Source: Klebsiella pneumoniae (GTDB lineage Bacteria > Pseudomonadota > Gammaproteobacteria > Ga0077536). From it: a stretch of 18,184 nucleotides of DNA. The stretch is from NCBI GenBank assembly GCA_945873015.1, contig CAMCBY010000025.1, positions 1 through 18,184 of the forward strand. Reading direction: 5' to 3'. Both the position numbers and the translations under genes were made by a program. A model generated the notes under the pieces. It had not been told where the DNA came from. It searched no databases and worked only from the letters and a program-made list of their open reading frames with translations. How positions within the stretch are numbered: position 1 is the first letter of the stretch; each line of letters starts with the position of its first letter. This document shows positions 1 to 5,933 of the stretch, piece by piece.

Positions 1-464
1 AGCGCGGGTTTTAAGCCAATCTGGCGTGGCAGGCGGTGCAGACCGCCGGCGGTGGCGGCGAGGCCGACGCGTGCTTCGGGCAGGCCGAAATAGGCGTGTT
101 CGGCGGCGATGATGAGGTCACAGGCGAGCGCAATCTCAAAGCCACCGCCCATGGCGAGGCCGTTGACGGCGGCGATGACAGGTTTGCTGCGATGGTAATT
201 GGCAGTGAGCCCGGCGAAACCGAGTTCCGGAACGCGGCGCGCATGGCCTTCGGCGAGATAACGCAGATCGTTGCCGGCGCAGAATGCGCGTTCGCCTGCG
301 CCGGTCAGGATCGCCACACGCGCTTCGGGGTCGGCGGCGAACTGTTCAAAAATCTCGGCGAGTTCAAAATTGGCAGGCGGGTGCAGCGCATTCATGCGCT
401 CGGGGCGACGGATGGTGACGAGCCAGATGCCGTCAGCGACATCAACGCTGGAAAATTCAGGCAC
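1..464 (-). CDS. Enoyl-CoA hydratase/isomerase family protein (3' end cut by window)
   Basis: This is a crotonase-fold enzyme, expected to hydrate or isomerise acyl-CoA thioesters in the cytoplasm. About 154 codons are visible and the C-terminal part lies beyond position 1. The first oxyanion-hole motif FCAGND is at residues 61-66. The second, GLAMGGGFEIA, is near 102-112. Both catalytic acids of true hydratases are present: Glu110 in GGFE and Glu130 in LPEARVGL. That favours hydratase chemistry, although the acyl-CoA substrate cannot be told. The start is GTG at 464: an in-frame TGA lies five codons upstream and AGAGGG sits at a Shine-Dalgarno distance. It lies downstream of the crp-like gene on the same strand with a 122-bp gap, and is probably not functionally tied to the pilus genes. 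Confidence 0.9.
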   Translation of the reverse strand, partial: MPEFSSVDVADGIWLVTIRRPERMNALHPPANFELAEIFEQFAADPEARVAILTGAGERAFCAGNDLRYLAEGHARRVPELGFAGLTANYHRSKPVIAAVNGLAMGGGFEIALACDLIIAAEHAYFGLPEARVGLAATAGGLHRLPRQIGLKPA

Positions 465-483
465 CCGACCACCCTCTCATGCA

Positions 484-548
484 TAAAGCGCCATCATAGG
501 CGCCACGCGGCGTGCAACCCAAGCCGCGCACGGGGCATGGCGCGCGGC
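484..548 (-). terminator. Possible hairpin terminator after the crp-like gene
   Basis: Downstream of the crp-like stop codon (587), the leftward strand can form a 9-bp GC-rich stem with one G-T wobble and an 8-nt loop (523-548). A second small stem GCGCC/GGCGC follows at 488-503 and is trailed by TTTAT. Neither has a strong U-tract, so intrinsic termination is only possible. This gap of 465-586 shows no other recognisable element. Confidence 0.35.
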
Positions 549-586
549 CTACCGCAAACAGGCTGCTGTCAGATGAAGGCGCGCGC

Positions 587-1228
587 TCAGCGCACGCCGA
601 ACACCACGATGGTCTTGCCGCTGACGCTGATCAGGTGCTGCTCTTCGAGGTTCTTCAAGACCCGCCCGACCATCTCGCGCGAGCAACCGACAATCCGCCC
701 GAGCTCCTGACGGGTCACACGAATCTGCATGCCGTCGGGGTGGGTCATGGCATCCGGTTCCTTGCACAAATCGAGCAAGGAGCGCGCGACACGGCCGGAC
801 ACATCCATAAACGCCAGGTCGCCTATCTTGCGATTCATCTTGCGCAGTCGGGTGGCGAGCTGCGATGAGATGGCGAATAACAGATCGGGGAACAGGGTCG
901 ACATGCTCTTCAGCCGTTCGTAGCTGATCTGAGCGATTTCGCAGGCGTTCTTGGCGCGCACCAACGCGCTGCGATTGACGTGTTCGTTGAACAGACCGAT
1001 TTCGCCGAAGAAATCGCCGGCATTGAGATACGCCAGCACCAGCTCGCGACCTTCCTCGTCTTCAAGCATGACGGTCACGGAACCGCGCACGATGTAGAAC
1101 AAATCGTGGGACGGATCGCCTTGACGAATGATGGTGCTCTTCGCCGGGAACTGCCGTCTGTGGCAATGCTCGAGGAAGCGCAGAATCAATTCGTCGGCTT
1201 TACCCTTGACAGGTTGCACGACGCTCAT
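587..1228 (-). CDS. crp: Crp/Vfr-family cyclic-nucleotide-responsive transcription regulator
   Basis: A 213-aa global regulator of the CRP/Vfr subfamily. The N-terminal cyclic-nucleotide-binding beta-roll covers about residues 15-115, with the phosphate-binding cassette GEIGLF (Gly75, Glu76) and Arg86-Ser87 intact. A dimerisation C-helix follows near 115-140. The C-terminal winged helix contains the recognition helix GCSREMVGR, with the Arg, Glu and Arg that read TGTGA half-sites in CRP. DAMTHPDGMQI and GKTIVVFG are near-identical to Vfr. One oddity is that the C-helix Thr127-Ser128 pair of E. coli CRP, which contacts the adenine of cAMP, aligns with Met131-Asn132, so ligand choice may differ. 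The start at 1228 gives the family length; its ribosome-binding site is weak. It is divergent from the yhfA-like gene, as in E. coli. It could equally be named vfr. Confidence 0.93.
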   Translation of the reverse strand: MSVVQPVKGKADELILRFLEHCHRRQFPAKSTIIRQGDPSHDLFYIVRGSVTVMLEDEEGRELVLAYLNAGDFFGEIGLFNEHVNRSALVRAKNACEIAQISYERLKSMSTLFPDLLFAISSQLATRLRKMNRKIGDLAFMDVSGRVARSLLDLCKEPDAMTHPDGMQIRVTRQELGRIVGCSREMVGRVLKNLEEQHLISVSGKTIVVFGVR

Positions 1229-1344
1229 GGAATACCCCGCTGACTAAAGGTCCGCAGACAATGATCGGAACGACTTGTAAACAAATATCGTCCAGAGAGT
1301 GTGATTCTAAATGTTGTGAACTTAAGATACTCATTTATTAGGCT

Positions 1345-1380
1345 TAAAAGCCATCCCGCCGTTGCCATACCGGGCTTTTA
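1345..1380. repeat. Inverted repeat in the crp/osmC divergent region
   Basis: An 8-bp perfect inverted repeat, TAAAAGCC (1345-1352) and GGCTTTTA (1373-1380), is separated by 20 bp. It sits in the 202-bp gap between the divergent crp-like and osmC-like genes. The flanking A and T runs could make it a two-way terminator-like hairpin or a regulatory site. I could not find a convincing sigma-70 promoter or a full TGTGA-N6-TCACA site in this gap, only isolated TGTGA half-sites at about 1302 and 1317. Confidence 0.4.
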
Positions 1381-1430
1381 TCACACTACCCGCGCCGCGC
1401 ATCGGCACAGAGCACCGAGGTTTTCTGATC

Positions 1431-1862
1431 ATGAATTCGACGATTAAATGGGTCGATGGCGCGATGTTCGTGGGCGTGACTGGCAGTGGTCACGCACTGG
1501 TCGTCGATGGTCCCCCTGAGGCCGGCGGCCGAAACTTGGGACCACGCCCAATGGAATTAGTGCTGACCGGTCTCGGTTCCTGCACCGCTTTTGATGTCGT
1601 CGATATTCTCAAGAAGGGGCGCCAGCCGATAAGTGGCTGCGAGGTCGAACTCGCGGCCGAACGCGCGGACGAGGTGCCAAAAGTCTTCACCCGTATCCAC
1701 ATTCATTTCAAAGTCAGCGGCGCGGGTTTGAAGGTGGCGGCGGTCGAGCGGGCGGTCAATCTATCGGCCGAGAAATACTGCTCAGCGACCATCATGTTAA
1801 GACAGACCGTCGCCATCACTCACGATTTCGAGATAGTGGATACCAGCCTGCCGGCGGCGTGA
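1431..1862 (+). CDS. yhfA: OsmC-family protein, YhfA type
   Basis: A 143-aa OsmC-superfamily protein. The family fold carries two redox cysteines and several members reduce organic hydroperoxides; the role of the YhfA branch is less certain. Both cysteines are present: Cys51 in LGSCTAFD and Cys117 in AEKYCSATIML. Segments such as IKWVDG, PMELVL, CEVEL, ERAVNLSAEKYCS and ITHDFEIV match E. coli YhfA as I remember it. The longer frame opens at 1362, but the ATG at 1431 is preferred because it gives the family N-terminus MNSTIKWVDG and has GAGG about 10 nt upstream. It is divergent from the crp-like gene, a synteny shared with E. coli. Its last 66 bp overlap the convergent PAS/GGDEF-like gene. 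Confidence 0.9.
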   Translation: MNSTIKWVDGAMFVGVTGSGHALVVDGPPEAGGRNLGPRPMELVLTGLGSCTAFDVVDILKKGRQPISGCEVELAAERADEVPKVFTRIHIHFKVSGAGLKVAAVERAVNLSAEKYCSATIMLRQTVAITHDFEIVDTSLPAA

Positions 1863-2600
1863 GTCGGGCGGTGCCGATGCCATCGCGCGGCTGACCATAC
1901 GTTCCGCGTTGTCGCCTTTGTGCCAGGCGGTGACACCGCAGGCAATCGCGCCGTCCCCCGGCGCCTCCAGCAGGGCGGCAAGTTTGGCGCGCAGTCCCTC
2001 GGCCGCATCGAGTGCGGTCTCGGGTAATACCACCAGCAGGGTGTCGTCACTCCACTGGCCGAGCAGGTCGACCCAGCGCAGTTGTTCTTTCAACAGTCGC
2101 GCCACCCCTGTGATGCGGGCGGCGGCGTCATTACCCGTGCAATGCACGGTAATGCAGGTCAGTTCGTTCTGATAACGGCGGCTGCGCGAGATCTCACTGT
2201 CGAGGCGATGCTGAATAGCGGCGAGGGCCAGCACGCCGCTGGCGGCCACCGAGCCTGGAACACCACCGGCCAGGGTACTCAAGAACCAGACCAGCGCATG
2301 GCCGCGGTCGAGCAGCAACAACACGGCGCCGGTGCCACCGGCATGCTCATATCGTTGGGTGATGCCGAGCATGGTGCCGTCGATGCGCACTTCTATCGGC
2401 TCGTTGCTGGCCTCGGGCGGTGCGTAAGGCAGGTCGAGTTCGGCGATGGCGCGGCCCAGCAATTTTGCAGCCGGCCGCTTGAGCAAGGTCGAAGTGTATT
2501 CGTTGACCCAATTGACGTGCTGGTGACGGTCGACCAGCACCACGCCGATGGCGAGCGACTCGAGTACCGAGCGGGCGTGTTCGGGGTGAATGTCTACCAT
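1797..2600 (-). CDS. PAS domain protein with degenerate GGDEF domain
   Basis: A 267-aa cytoplasmic sensor-type protein. Residues 5-95 look like a PAS fold (LAIGVVLVDRHQHVNWVN, then LLGRAIAEL). Residues 135-255 follow the GGDEF domain pattern: RWVDLLGQW, then LLVVLPET, a helix, IACGVTAW, and a final helix. The active-site GGDEF loop reads SDDTL (184-188), so diguanylate cyclase activity is unlikely. However, RWVD (175-178) sits exactly five residues before it, matching the RxxD inhibitory-site spacing, so c-di-GMP could still be bound. The start chosen is ATG 2600 with AGGA 6 nt upstream; an in-frame GTG at 2636 has a stronger GGAGG 9 nt upstream and would add 12 residues. It lies 76 bp after the ABC ATPase gene and may be read from the same transcript. 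Confidence 0.75.
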   Translation of the reverse strand: MVDIHPEHARSVLESLAIGVVLVDRHQHVNWVNEYTSTLLKRPAAKLLGRAIAELDLPYAPPEASNEPIEVRIDGTMLGITQRYEHAGGTGAVLLLLDRGHALVWFLSTLAGGVPGSVAASGVLALAAIQHRLDSEISRSRRYQNELTCITVHCTGNDAAARITGVARLLKEQLRWVDLLGQWSDDTLLVVLPETALDAAEGLRAKLAALLEAPGDGAIACGVTAWHKGDNAERMVSRAMASAPPDSRRRQAGIHYLEIVSDGDGLS

Positions 2601-2676
2601 GGAGAATCCTGTGCGCCTTGGACCACGGCGCAGCACGCGCCGGATCCTCCGTTAGCGGCCGGCCCGCCGCCGAGCT

Positions 2677-3411
2677 TTACGCGGGCGCGCCGCTCACCGC
2701 CAAAAAGGCCTCTTCGAGGGTGGCCGCGCCCTGCTGTTCAAGCAGCGCTCGCGGGGTGCCGGCGAACACCACCCGCCCCCCATCCAGCACCACGATGCGA
2801 TCGCACAGCGCCTCGACGTCGGCGAGCAGATGGGTGCTGAAGAACAAAGTCACACCCAGCGCTTTCTGCGCGGCGAGGCAGCGTTTGAACAGGGCGCGGG
2901 CACGCGGGTCGAGGCCGCTCATGGGTTCGTCCAGCACCCATAAGGAACGGCGCGCGAGGATGCAGGCGATAAGGCCGAGTTTCTGCGCCATGCCTTTTGA
3001 ATAATGACGCGCCGGGCGCGCGAGGGCAGCGGGTTCGAGGTCGAGCCCACGCGCCTCGAGGTGGGCCTGGACCGGGTCGAGCACGACCCCATGCAAGGCC
3101 AACAGATAACGCAGCAATTCGAGACCCGTGGCGAATGCCGGCGGCTGAAAACGTTCGGCGAGATAACACAGGTCGCGACGCGCGTCGGGCTCGGTAGCCG
3201 GGGTGCCAAATATTTCGATGTGACCCTCGTCAGGGCTTGAGAGTGACAGCAGCGCACGCAGCAAAGTGGTTTTGCCGGCGCCGTTGACGCCGACCAGGCC
3301 GACAGCCTCACCGGCTGCGACCTCAAAACTGACATCGGCAAGGATCTGCCGCGCGCCGAAGGATTTGCCGACAGCGCAAAATGCCAGCGCCGGCGCGGCG
3401 GCGGCCGTCAT
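2677..3411 (-). CDS. ABC transporter ATP-binding protein
   Basis: A 244-aa nucleotide-binding subunit that should power an ABC-2-type export or membrane-remodelling complex. The Walker A GVNGAGKT is at 41-48, the signature HYSKGMAQKL near 136-145, Walker B LWVLDEP at 157-163, the D-loop SGLD just after, and the switch His194 in STHLL. The segment around 83-91 (YLAERFQPP) shows Glu where many family members have the Q-loop Gln, as in GldA/NosF-like ATPases. It has no membrane segment of its own. Its probable partner is the permease at 5045-5818, which lies beyond the pilin and TPR-like genes. The gene starts 12 bp after the pilin stop with only a weak ribosome-binding site, so it is probably expressed by read-through from the sigma-54 pilin promoter. 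Myxococcus PilH is a precedent for an ABC ATPase in type IV pilus biogenesis. Confidence 0.92.
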   Translation of the reverse strand: MTAAAAPALAFCAVGKSFGARQILADVSFEVAAGEAVGLVGVNGAGKTTLLRALLSLSSPDEGHIEIFGTPATEPDARRDLCYLAERFQPPAFATGLELLRYLLALHGVVLDPVQAHLEARGLDLEPAALARPARHYSKGMAQKLGLIACILARRSLWVLDEPMSGLDPRARALFKRCLAAQKALGVTLFFSTHLLADVEALCDRIVVLDGGRVVFAGTPRALLEQQGAATLEEAFLAVSGAPA

Positions 3412-3423
3412 CGGGCGGCACTC

Positions 3424-4134
3424 TTAATAAAGATAGACGGCGTTGCAGTTCTGCTCGTTCTTGGCGATGTCCCAGATGGCGGGCGTCTGTGCATCCACAC
3501 AATCGGCTTTCGAGTTCGAAATTTCGTCAAAGGTACCGCCGGTGGTGACCGCCTGCCGCACCACACCGCTCTCGGGCAGACCGTCGTCTATCTTGCGATC
3601 AAGTTCAGCAATGACGTTGACCGGGATGCCCGCACCGAGCACCAGATTGAGTTTTTCGCTGGGCGAGTTGCTGGTGCCGTCCTCGTAGTCATCAGAACTG
3701 AACAGCATCAGAAAACCGTTGAAGGCGTTGCGCGGCGCGAGGTTGACGTCGTCCTGGTTGGGTTTAGCGGAGCCGCCGATGTAGCTGCCCTGGATGAAGC
3801 CCGACTTCGACAACTGTTCCCACAGCGCCAGCGCCTCAACCCAGGGTGAAGTGCCACCATCCAGACGGCCGTTCGAGTTGCCGCCGGTTGTGACCCCTGG
3901 AATGGAATTCTTGGCGCTGTCTTTGCCCCAATCGCCCGGCACCTGCCGATAACGATCAATAAAGCCGTAGTAGGCGGCCTGCACGCCGCTGTTCTGATCG
4001 GCAATGTTGCGCACACGGGCGCTGGTGATGAGTTCCTGGCCCTTGAGGATGCCGCCGAGCAGCAGGCCGATGATGACCAGCACGATGGCCATTTCGACCA
4101 GAGTGAAACCTTGCTGGCGACGGATATTGGGCAT
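3424..4134 (-). CDS. Type IV pilin-like protein (class III prepilin signal)
   Basis: A 236-aa prepilin. The leader MPNIRRQQG is short and basic, with the prepilin peptidase site between Gly9 and Phe10 (QQG|FTLVE) and the assembly-critical Glu14 at mature position 5. The hydrophobic N-helix MAIVLVIIGLLLGGIL follows. The globular part contains YRQVPGDW, NSNGRLDGG and a WEQLSKSGFIQGSY segment, a pattern I associate with minor-pilin-like proteins in proteobacteria. Cys212 and Cys230 near the C-terminus could close a pilin-style disulfide loop. A strong GAGGAG (4142-4147) lies 7 nt before the ATG. The gene has its own sigma-54-type promoter and heads an operon with the ABC ATPase. Whether it is the major subunit or a minor one cannot be decided here. 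Confidence 0.92.
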   Translation of the reverse strand: MPNIRRQQGFTLVEMAIVLVIIGLLLGGILKGQELITSARVRNIADQNSGVQAAYYGFIDRYRQVPGDWGKDSAKNSIPGVTTGGNSNGRLDGGTSPWVEALALWEQLSKSGFIQGSYIGGSAKPNQDDVNLAPRNAFNGFLMLFSSDDYEDGTSNSPSEKLNLVLGAGIPVNVIAELDRKIDDGLPESGVVRQAVTTGGTFDEISNSKADCVDAQTPAIWDIAKNEQNCNAVYLY

Positions 4135-4170
4135 TGCTTCGCTCCTCGGCGAAATTCTTATGCACTATCG

Positions 4171-4189
4171 AAAGCACAGGCCGTGCCAG
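4171..4189 (-). promoter_or_regulatory. Sigma-54 (RpoN) promoter for the pilin gene
   Basis: On the minus strand the sequence CTGGCACGGCCTGTGCTT matches the RpoN consensus TGGCACG-N4-TTGC at all but one of the core bases (GTGC for TTGC). The invariant GG is at 4187-4186 and GC at 4175-4174, with exactly the required spacing. The predicted start near 4162 leaves a leader of about 28 nt containing the GAGGAG ribosome-binding site. Major-pilin genes of Pseudomonas are RpoN/PilR dependent, so this is biologically consistent. A GTGTC resembling part of a PilR site lies at 4199-4203, too close to the -24 element to interpret with confidence. Confidence 0.8.
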
Positions 4190-4244
4190 GAAACTTAAGA
4201 CACTGATTCATCGTGACGGCGTCGATATGCGCAAGGCGGCCGGC

Positions 4245-4289
4245 AATAAAAATGACGAGATCTCGACACTTCGTTGACGAGATCTCGTC
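4245..4289 (-). terminator. Rho-independent terminator after the permease/TPR unit
   Basis: On the minus strand, 27 bp after the stop codon at 4316, two near-identical palindromic blocks (4276-4289 and 4254-4267) pair as a 12-bp stem. The stem extends by two more pairs past an A-A mismatch and has a short CTTCGT-side loop. It is followed immediately by ATTTTTATT. The first block, GACGAGATCTCGTC, is itself a perfect 14-bp palindrome. The hairpin plus U-tract ends the permease/TPR transcript and insulates it from the sigma-54 pilin promoter about 55 bp further on. Confidence 0.78.
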
Positions 4290-4315
4290 CACTTGCGGCA
4301 AATTCGTCGCCGCCC

Positions 4316-5041
4316 TCAGGGCTGCGCGGCGGGTGTCTGGCGAGCGCGGCGCTCAATGTCCGCCAGCCGCTCGCTCAAAAAATGACGCTCGTGACTATCT
4401 GAAATCTGCCCGCTCGCCAACAGACCACCGAGCAGCACCTTGGCCGTTTCGAGTTCCCCCATATCTTCGAGTACGAAGATACGCATCTGTCGCGCCCAGG
4501 AAGGTATGGCGGCCTGCGGATCAACGCGTGCCAGCGCCTCGGCGAGCTCCAGCGCCAACGGCAAATCGTGCAGGCGATGTTTGGCGATGGTTACGCCATG
4601 CGCCATCCACGGCCAGCGCCGCGCCGGGTCGTCGGCAAAATGGCGCGCAACAAAGGCCAGCATACGCCGTTGCCGTGGCGCGTCATCGACATCCCCATAC
4701 AGCCGCGCGGCCGCCAGCAGCGGATATTGAAAGCCGGGGTCTAGCTCCAGCATGCGCGCGAGCCACGCTTCGATGAGTATGTAATCGAGGCTGCGAAACG
4801 GCAGGCTCACGCCGGGCTGGTAGTCATAGGCCTGCAGCCACAACATCATGAGCCGCGCGGCCAGCGCTGGTTGGTCGAGCGACAGCACACGCACCGCCGC
4901 CGCCGACGGCGGGGGCGCCAGCGGCGTGACTTCAATCTGCGGCGCGCGGCGGCTGCTCGCCCAGCCAATCTGTGCGGCGAGCGTCACCGCCACCAGCGCC
5001 AACTGCGGCCACGGCGGTGTTGTGCTGCGTGCGCCGCCCAT
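4316..5041 (-). CDS. TPR-like membrane-anchored protein next to ABC permease
   Basis: A 241-aa protein with no firm family name. The N-terminus has a single hydrophobic segment (about residues 14-28, LALVAVTLAAQIGWA) that looks like an uncleaved anchor or signal, followed by a Pro-rich stretch. The remainder is helical with repeating Ala/Leu pairs (for example FQYPLLAAARLYGDV, LALELAEALARVDP, ELETAKVLLGGLLA), as in TPR or SEL1-like solenoids. It is probably periplasmic or exposed at the membrane. It starts 3 bp after the permease stop, so the two are surely cotranscribed. A terminator follows it. Comparable helical-repeat genes beside ABC-2 permeases exist in other proteobacteria; I infer an accessory subunit of the transporter, perhaps like PilG in Myxococcus pilGHI, without sequence proof. 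Confidence 0.75.
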   Translation of the reverse strand: MGGARSTTPPWPQLALVAVTLAAQIGWASSRRAPQIEVTPLAPPPSAAAVRVLSLDQPALAARLMMLWLQAYDYQPGVSLPFRSLDYILIEAWLARMLELDPGFQYPLLAAARLYGDVDDAPRQRRMLAFVARHFADDPARRWPWMAHGVTIAKHRLHDLPLALELAEALARVDPQAAIPSWARQMRIFVLEDMGELETAKVLLGGLLASGQISDSHERHFLSERLADIERRARQTPAAQP

Positions 5042-5044
5042 CGT

Positions 5045-5818
5045 TTAAATCTCGCGCCGCGTAAAATCGAACAAGGCCACCGCCACCAGCAGCAGCGCAT
5101 AGATAGCGGTTTGTGCAGCAATCGCCGGCAAGGCCGCCCAGCCACTTGCAGCATCGATGAGCCAACTGCTGCGGGTGTAATCGCCCAAGGTCGGCAACAG
5201 CAGTGCGATGCCCTCGACCAGATGGGCGATGACGCTACTCGACCAGGCGCCGGGAGTGACCGCCGGGCCGTGGCTCATGAGCACGATGGCGTCCATCACC
5301 CGCGACAGCGCATAAAACCCCAGCACCGCGAGCACCGCCGAGGTCAACTGCGACAGTGCCACCGCACAACACAAGCTCGCCGCCGCAACCAGAGCCAGTT
5401 CGGCAGCAAACGACAAACCCCAGGCGAGGGCCGCTAACGACGTGCTGCCGAAAGCCAACGGCAGCGTCGCCGCCATGGCGAGGATAAAAAGCGCGACGAC
5501 ATAACCCGCCAGGCGGCCGAGCAGCCAGGCGCTGCGCGATAAAGGCCGCGACAGGGTCAAGTCAATGGCGCGCTCGGCGAGCTCGCGTATCACGCTGCTC
5601 GCAACGAACAGCGCCGTGCAGGCGACCAGCGCAAGACGCGTGAAGGCGGCATAAATCTCGAGGCGGTAGGAATGCGAGTCGGTCAGGGCCAGGCCAGCGG
5701 CGCATTCGGCCATCACCAGACCGCTCACGATCATCGCCAGCGCAGTCCACGGCAGACGGGTACGCGCCGCCTCGAGCAGCGTGAAACGAGCCACCACCAG
5801 CATCGGATTCAAACTCAT
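5045..5818 (-). CDS. ABC-2 type transporter permease
   Basis: A 257-aa inner-membrane protein with about six hydrophobic helices: LPWTALAMIVSGLVMAE, LALVACTALFVASSV, GYVVALFILAMAATLP, LALVAAASLCCAVAL, AVLAVLGFYAL and AIYALLLVAVALF. The N-terminus MSLNPMLVVARFTLLEAARTR is the usual cytoplasmic start of ABC-2 permeases, and ERAIDLTLSRPLSRSAWLLGR resembles the loop that contacts the ATPase in this family. The open frame extends far upstream through the divergent kinase gene; ATG 5818 is chosen because it gives the family N-terminus. ATG 5872 is an alternative. The ribosome-binding site is weak. It should pair with the ATPase at 2677-3411. The 115-bp gap to the divergent kinase (5819-5933) holds no promoter I can recognise with confidence. 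Confidence 0.85.
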   Translation of the reverse strand: MSLNPMLVVARFTLLEAARTRLPWTALAMIVSGLVMAECAAGLALTDSHSYRLEIYAAFTRLALVACTALFVASSVIRELAERAIDLTLSRPLSRSAWLLGRLAGYVVALFILAMAATLPLAFGSTSLAALAWGLSFAAELALVAAASLCCAVALSQLTSAVLAVLGFYALSRVMDAIVLMSHGPAVTPGAWSSSVIAHLVEGIALLLPTLGDYTRSSWLIDAASGWAALPAIAAQTAIYALLLVAVALFDFTRREI

Positions 5819-5933
5819 CAAGGCCCGCGCGCACGGCTGTGATTTACCGGGCTGTACTATAACCGCTAGCATGACCACGCCCGCAGCACGGGCCATTGCC
5901 CACTCGCCGCCGCGGCACCGTTGACGCGCGCCG

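Noticed and set aside
36..710. A 224-codon plus-strand frame at the left edge
   Set aside because: It runs antisense to the enoyl-CoA hydratase and the crp 3' end; the opposite strand carries clear family motifs.
1300..1322. CRP-binding site between the divergent crp-like and osmC-like genes
   Set aside because: Two TGTGA half-sites occur in the same orientation 15 bp apart, but neither has the TCACA partner at 6 bp, so a CRP site is not supported.
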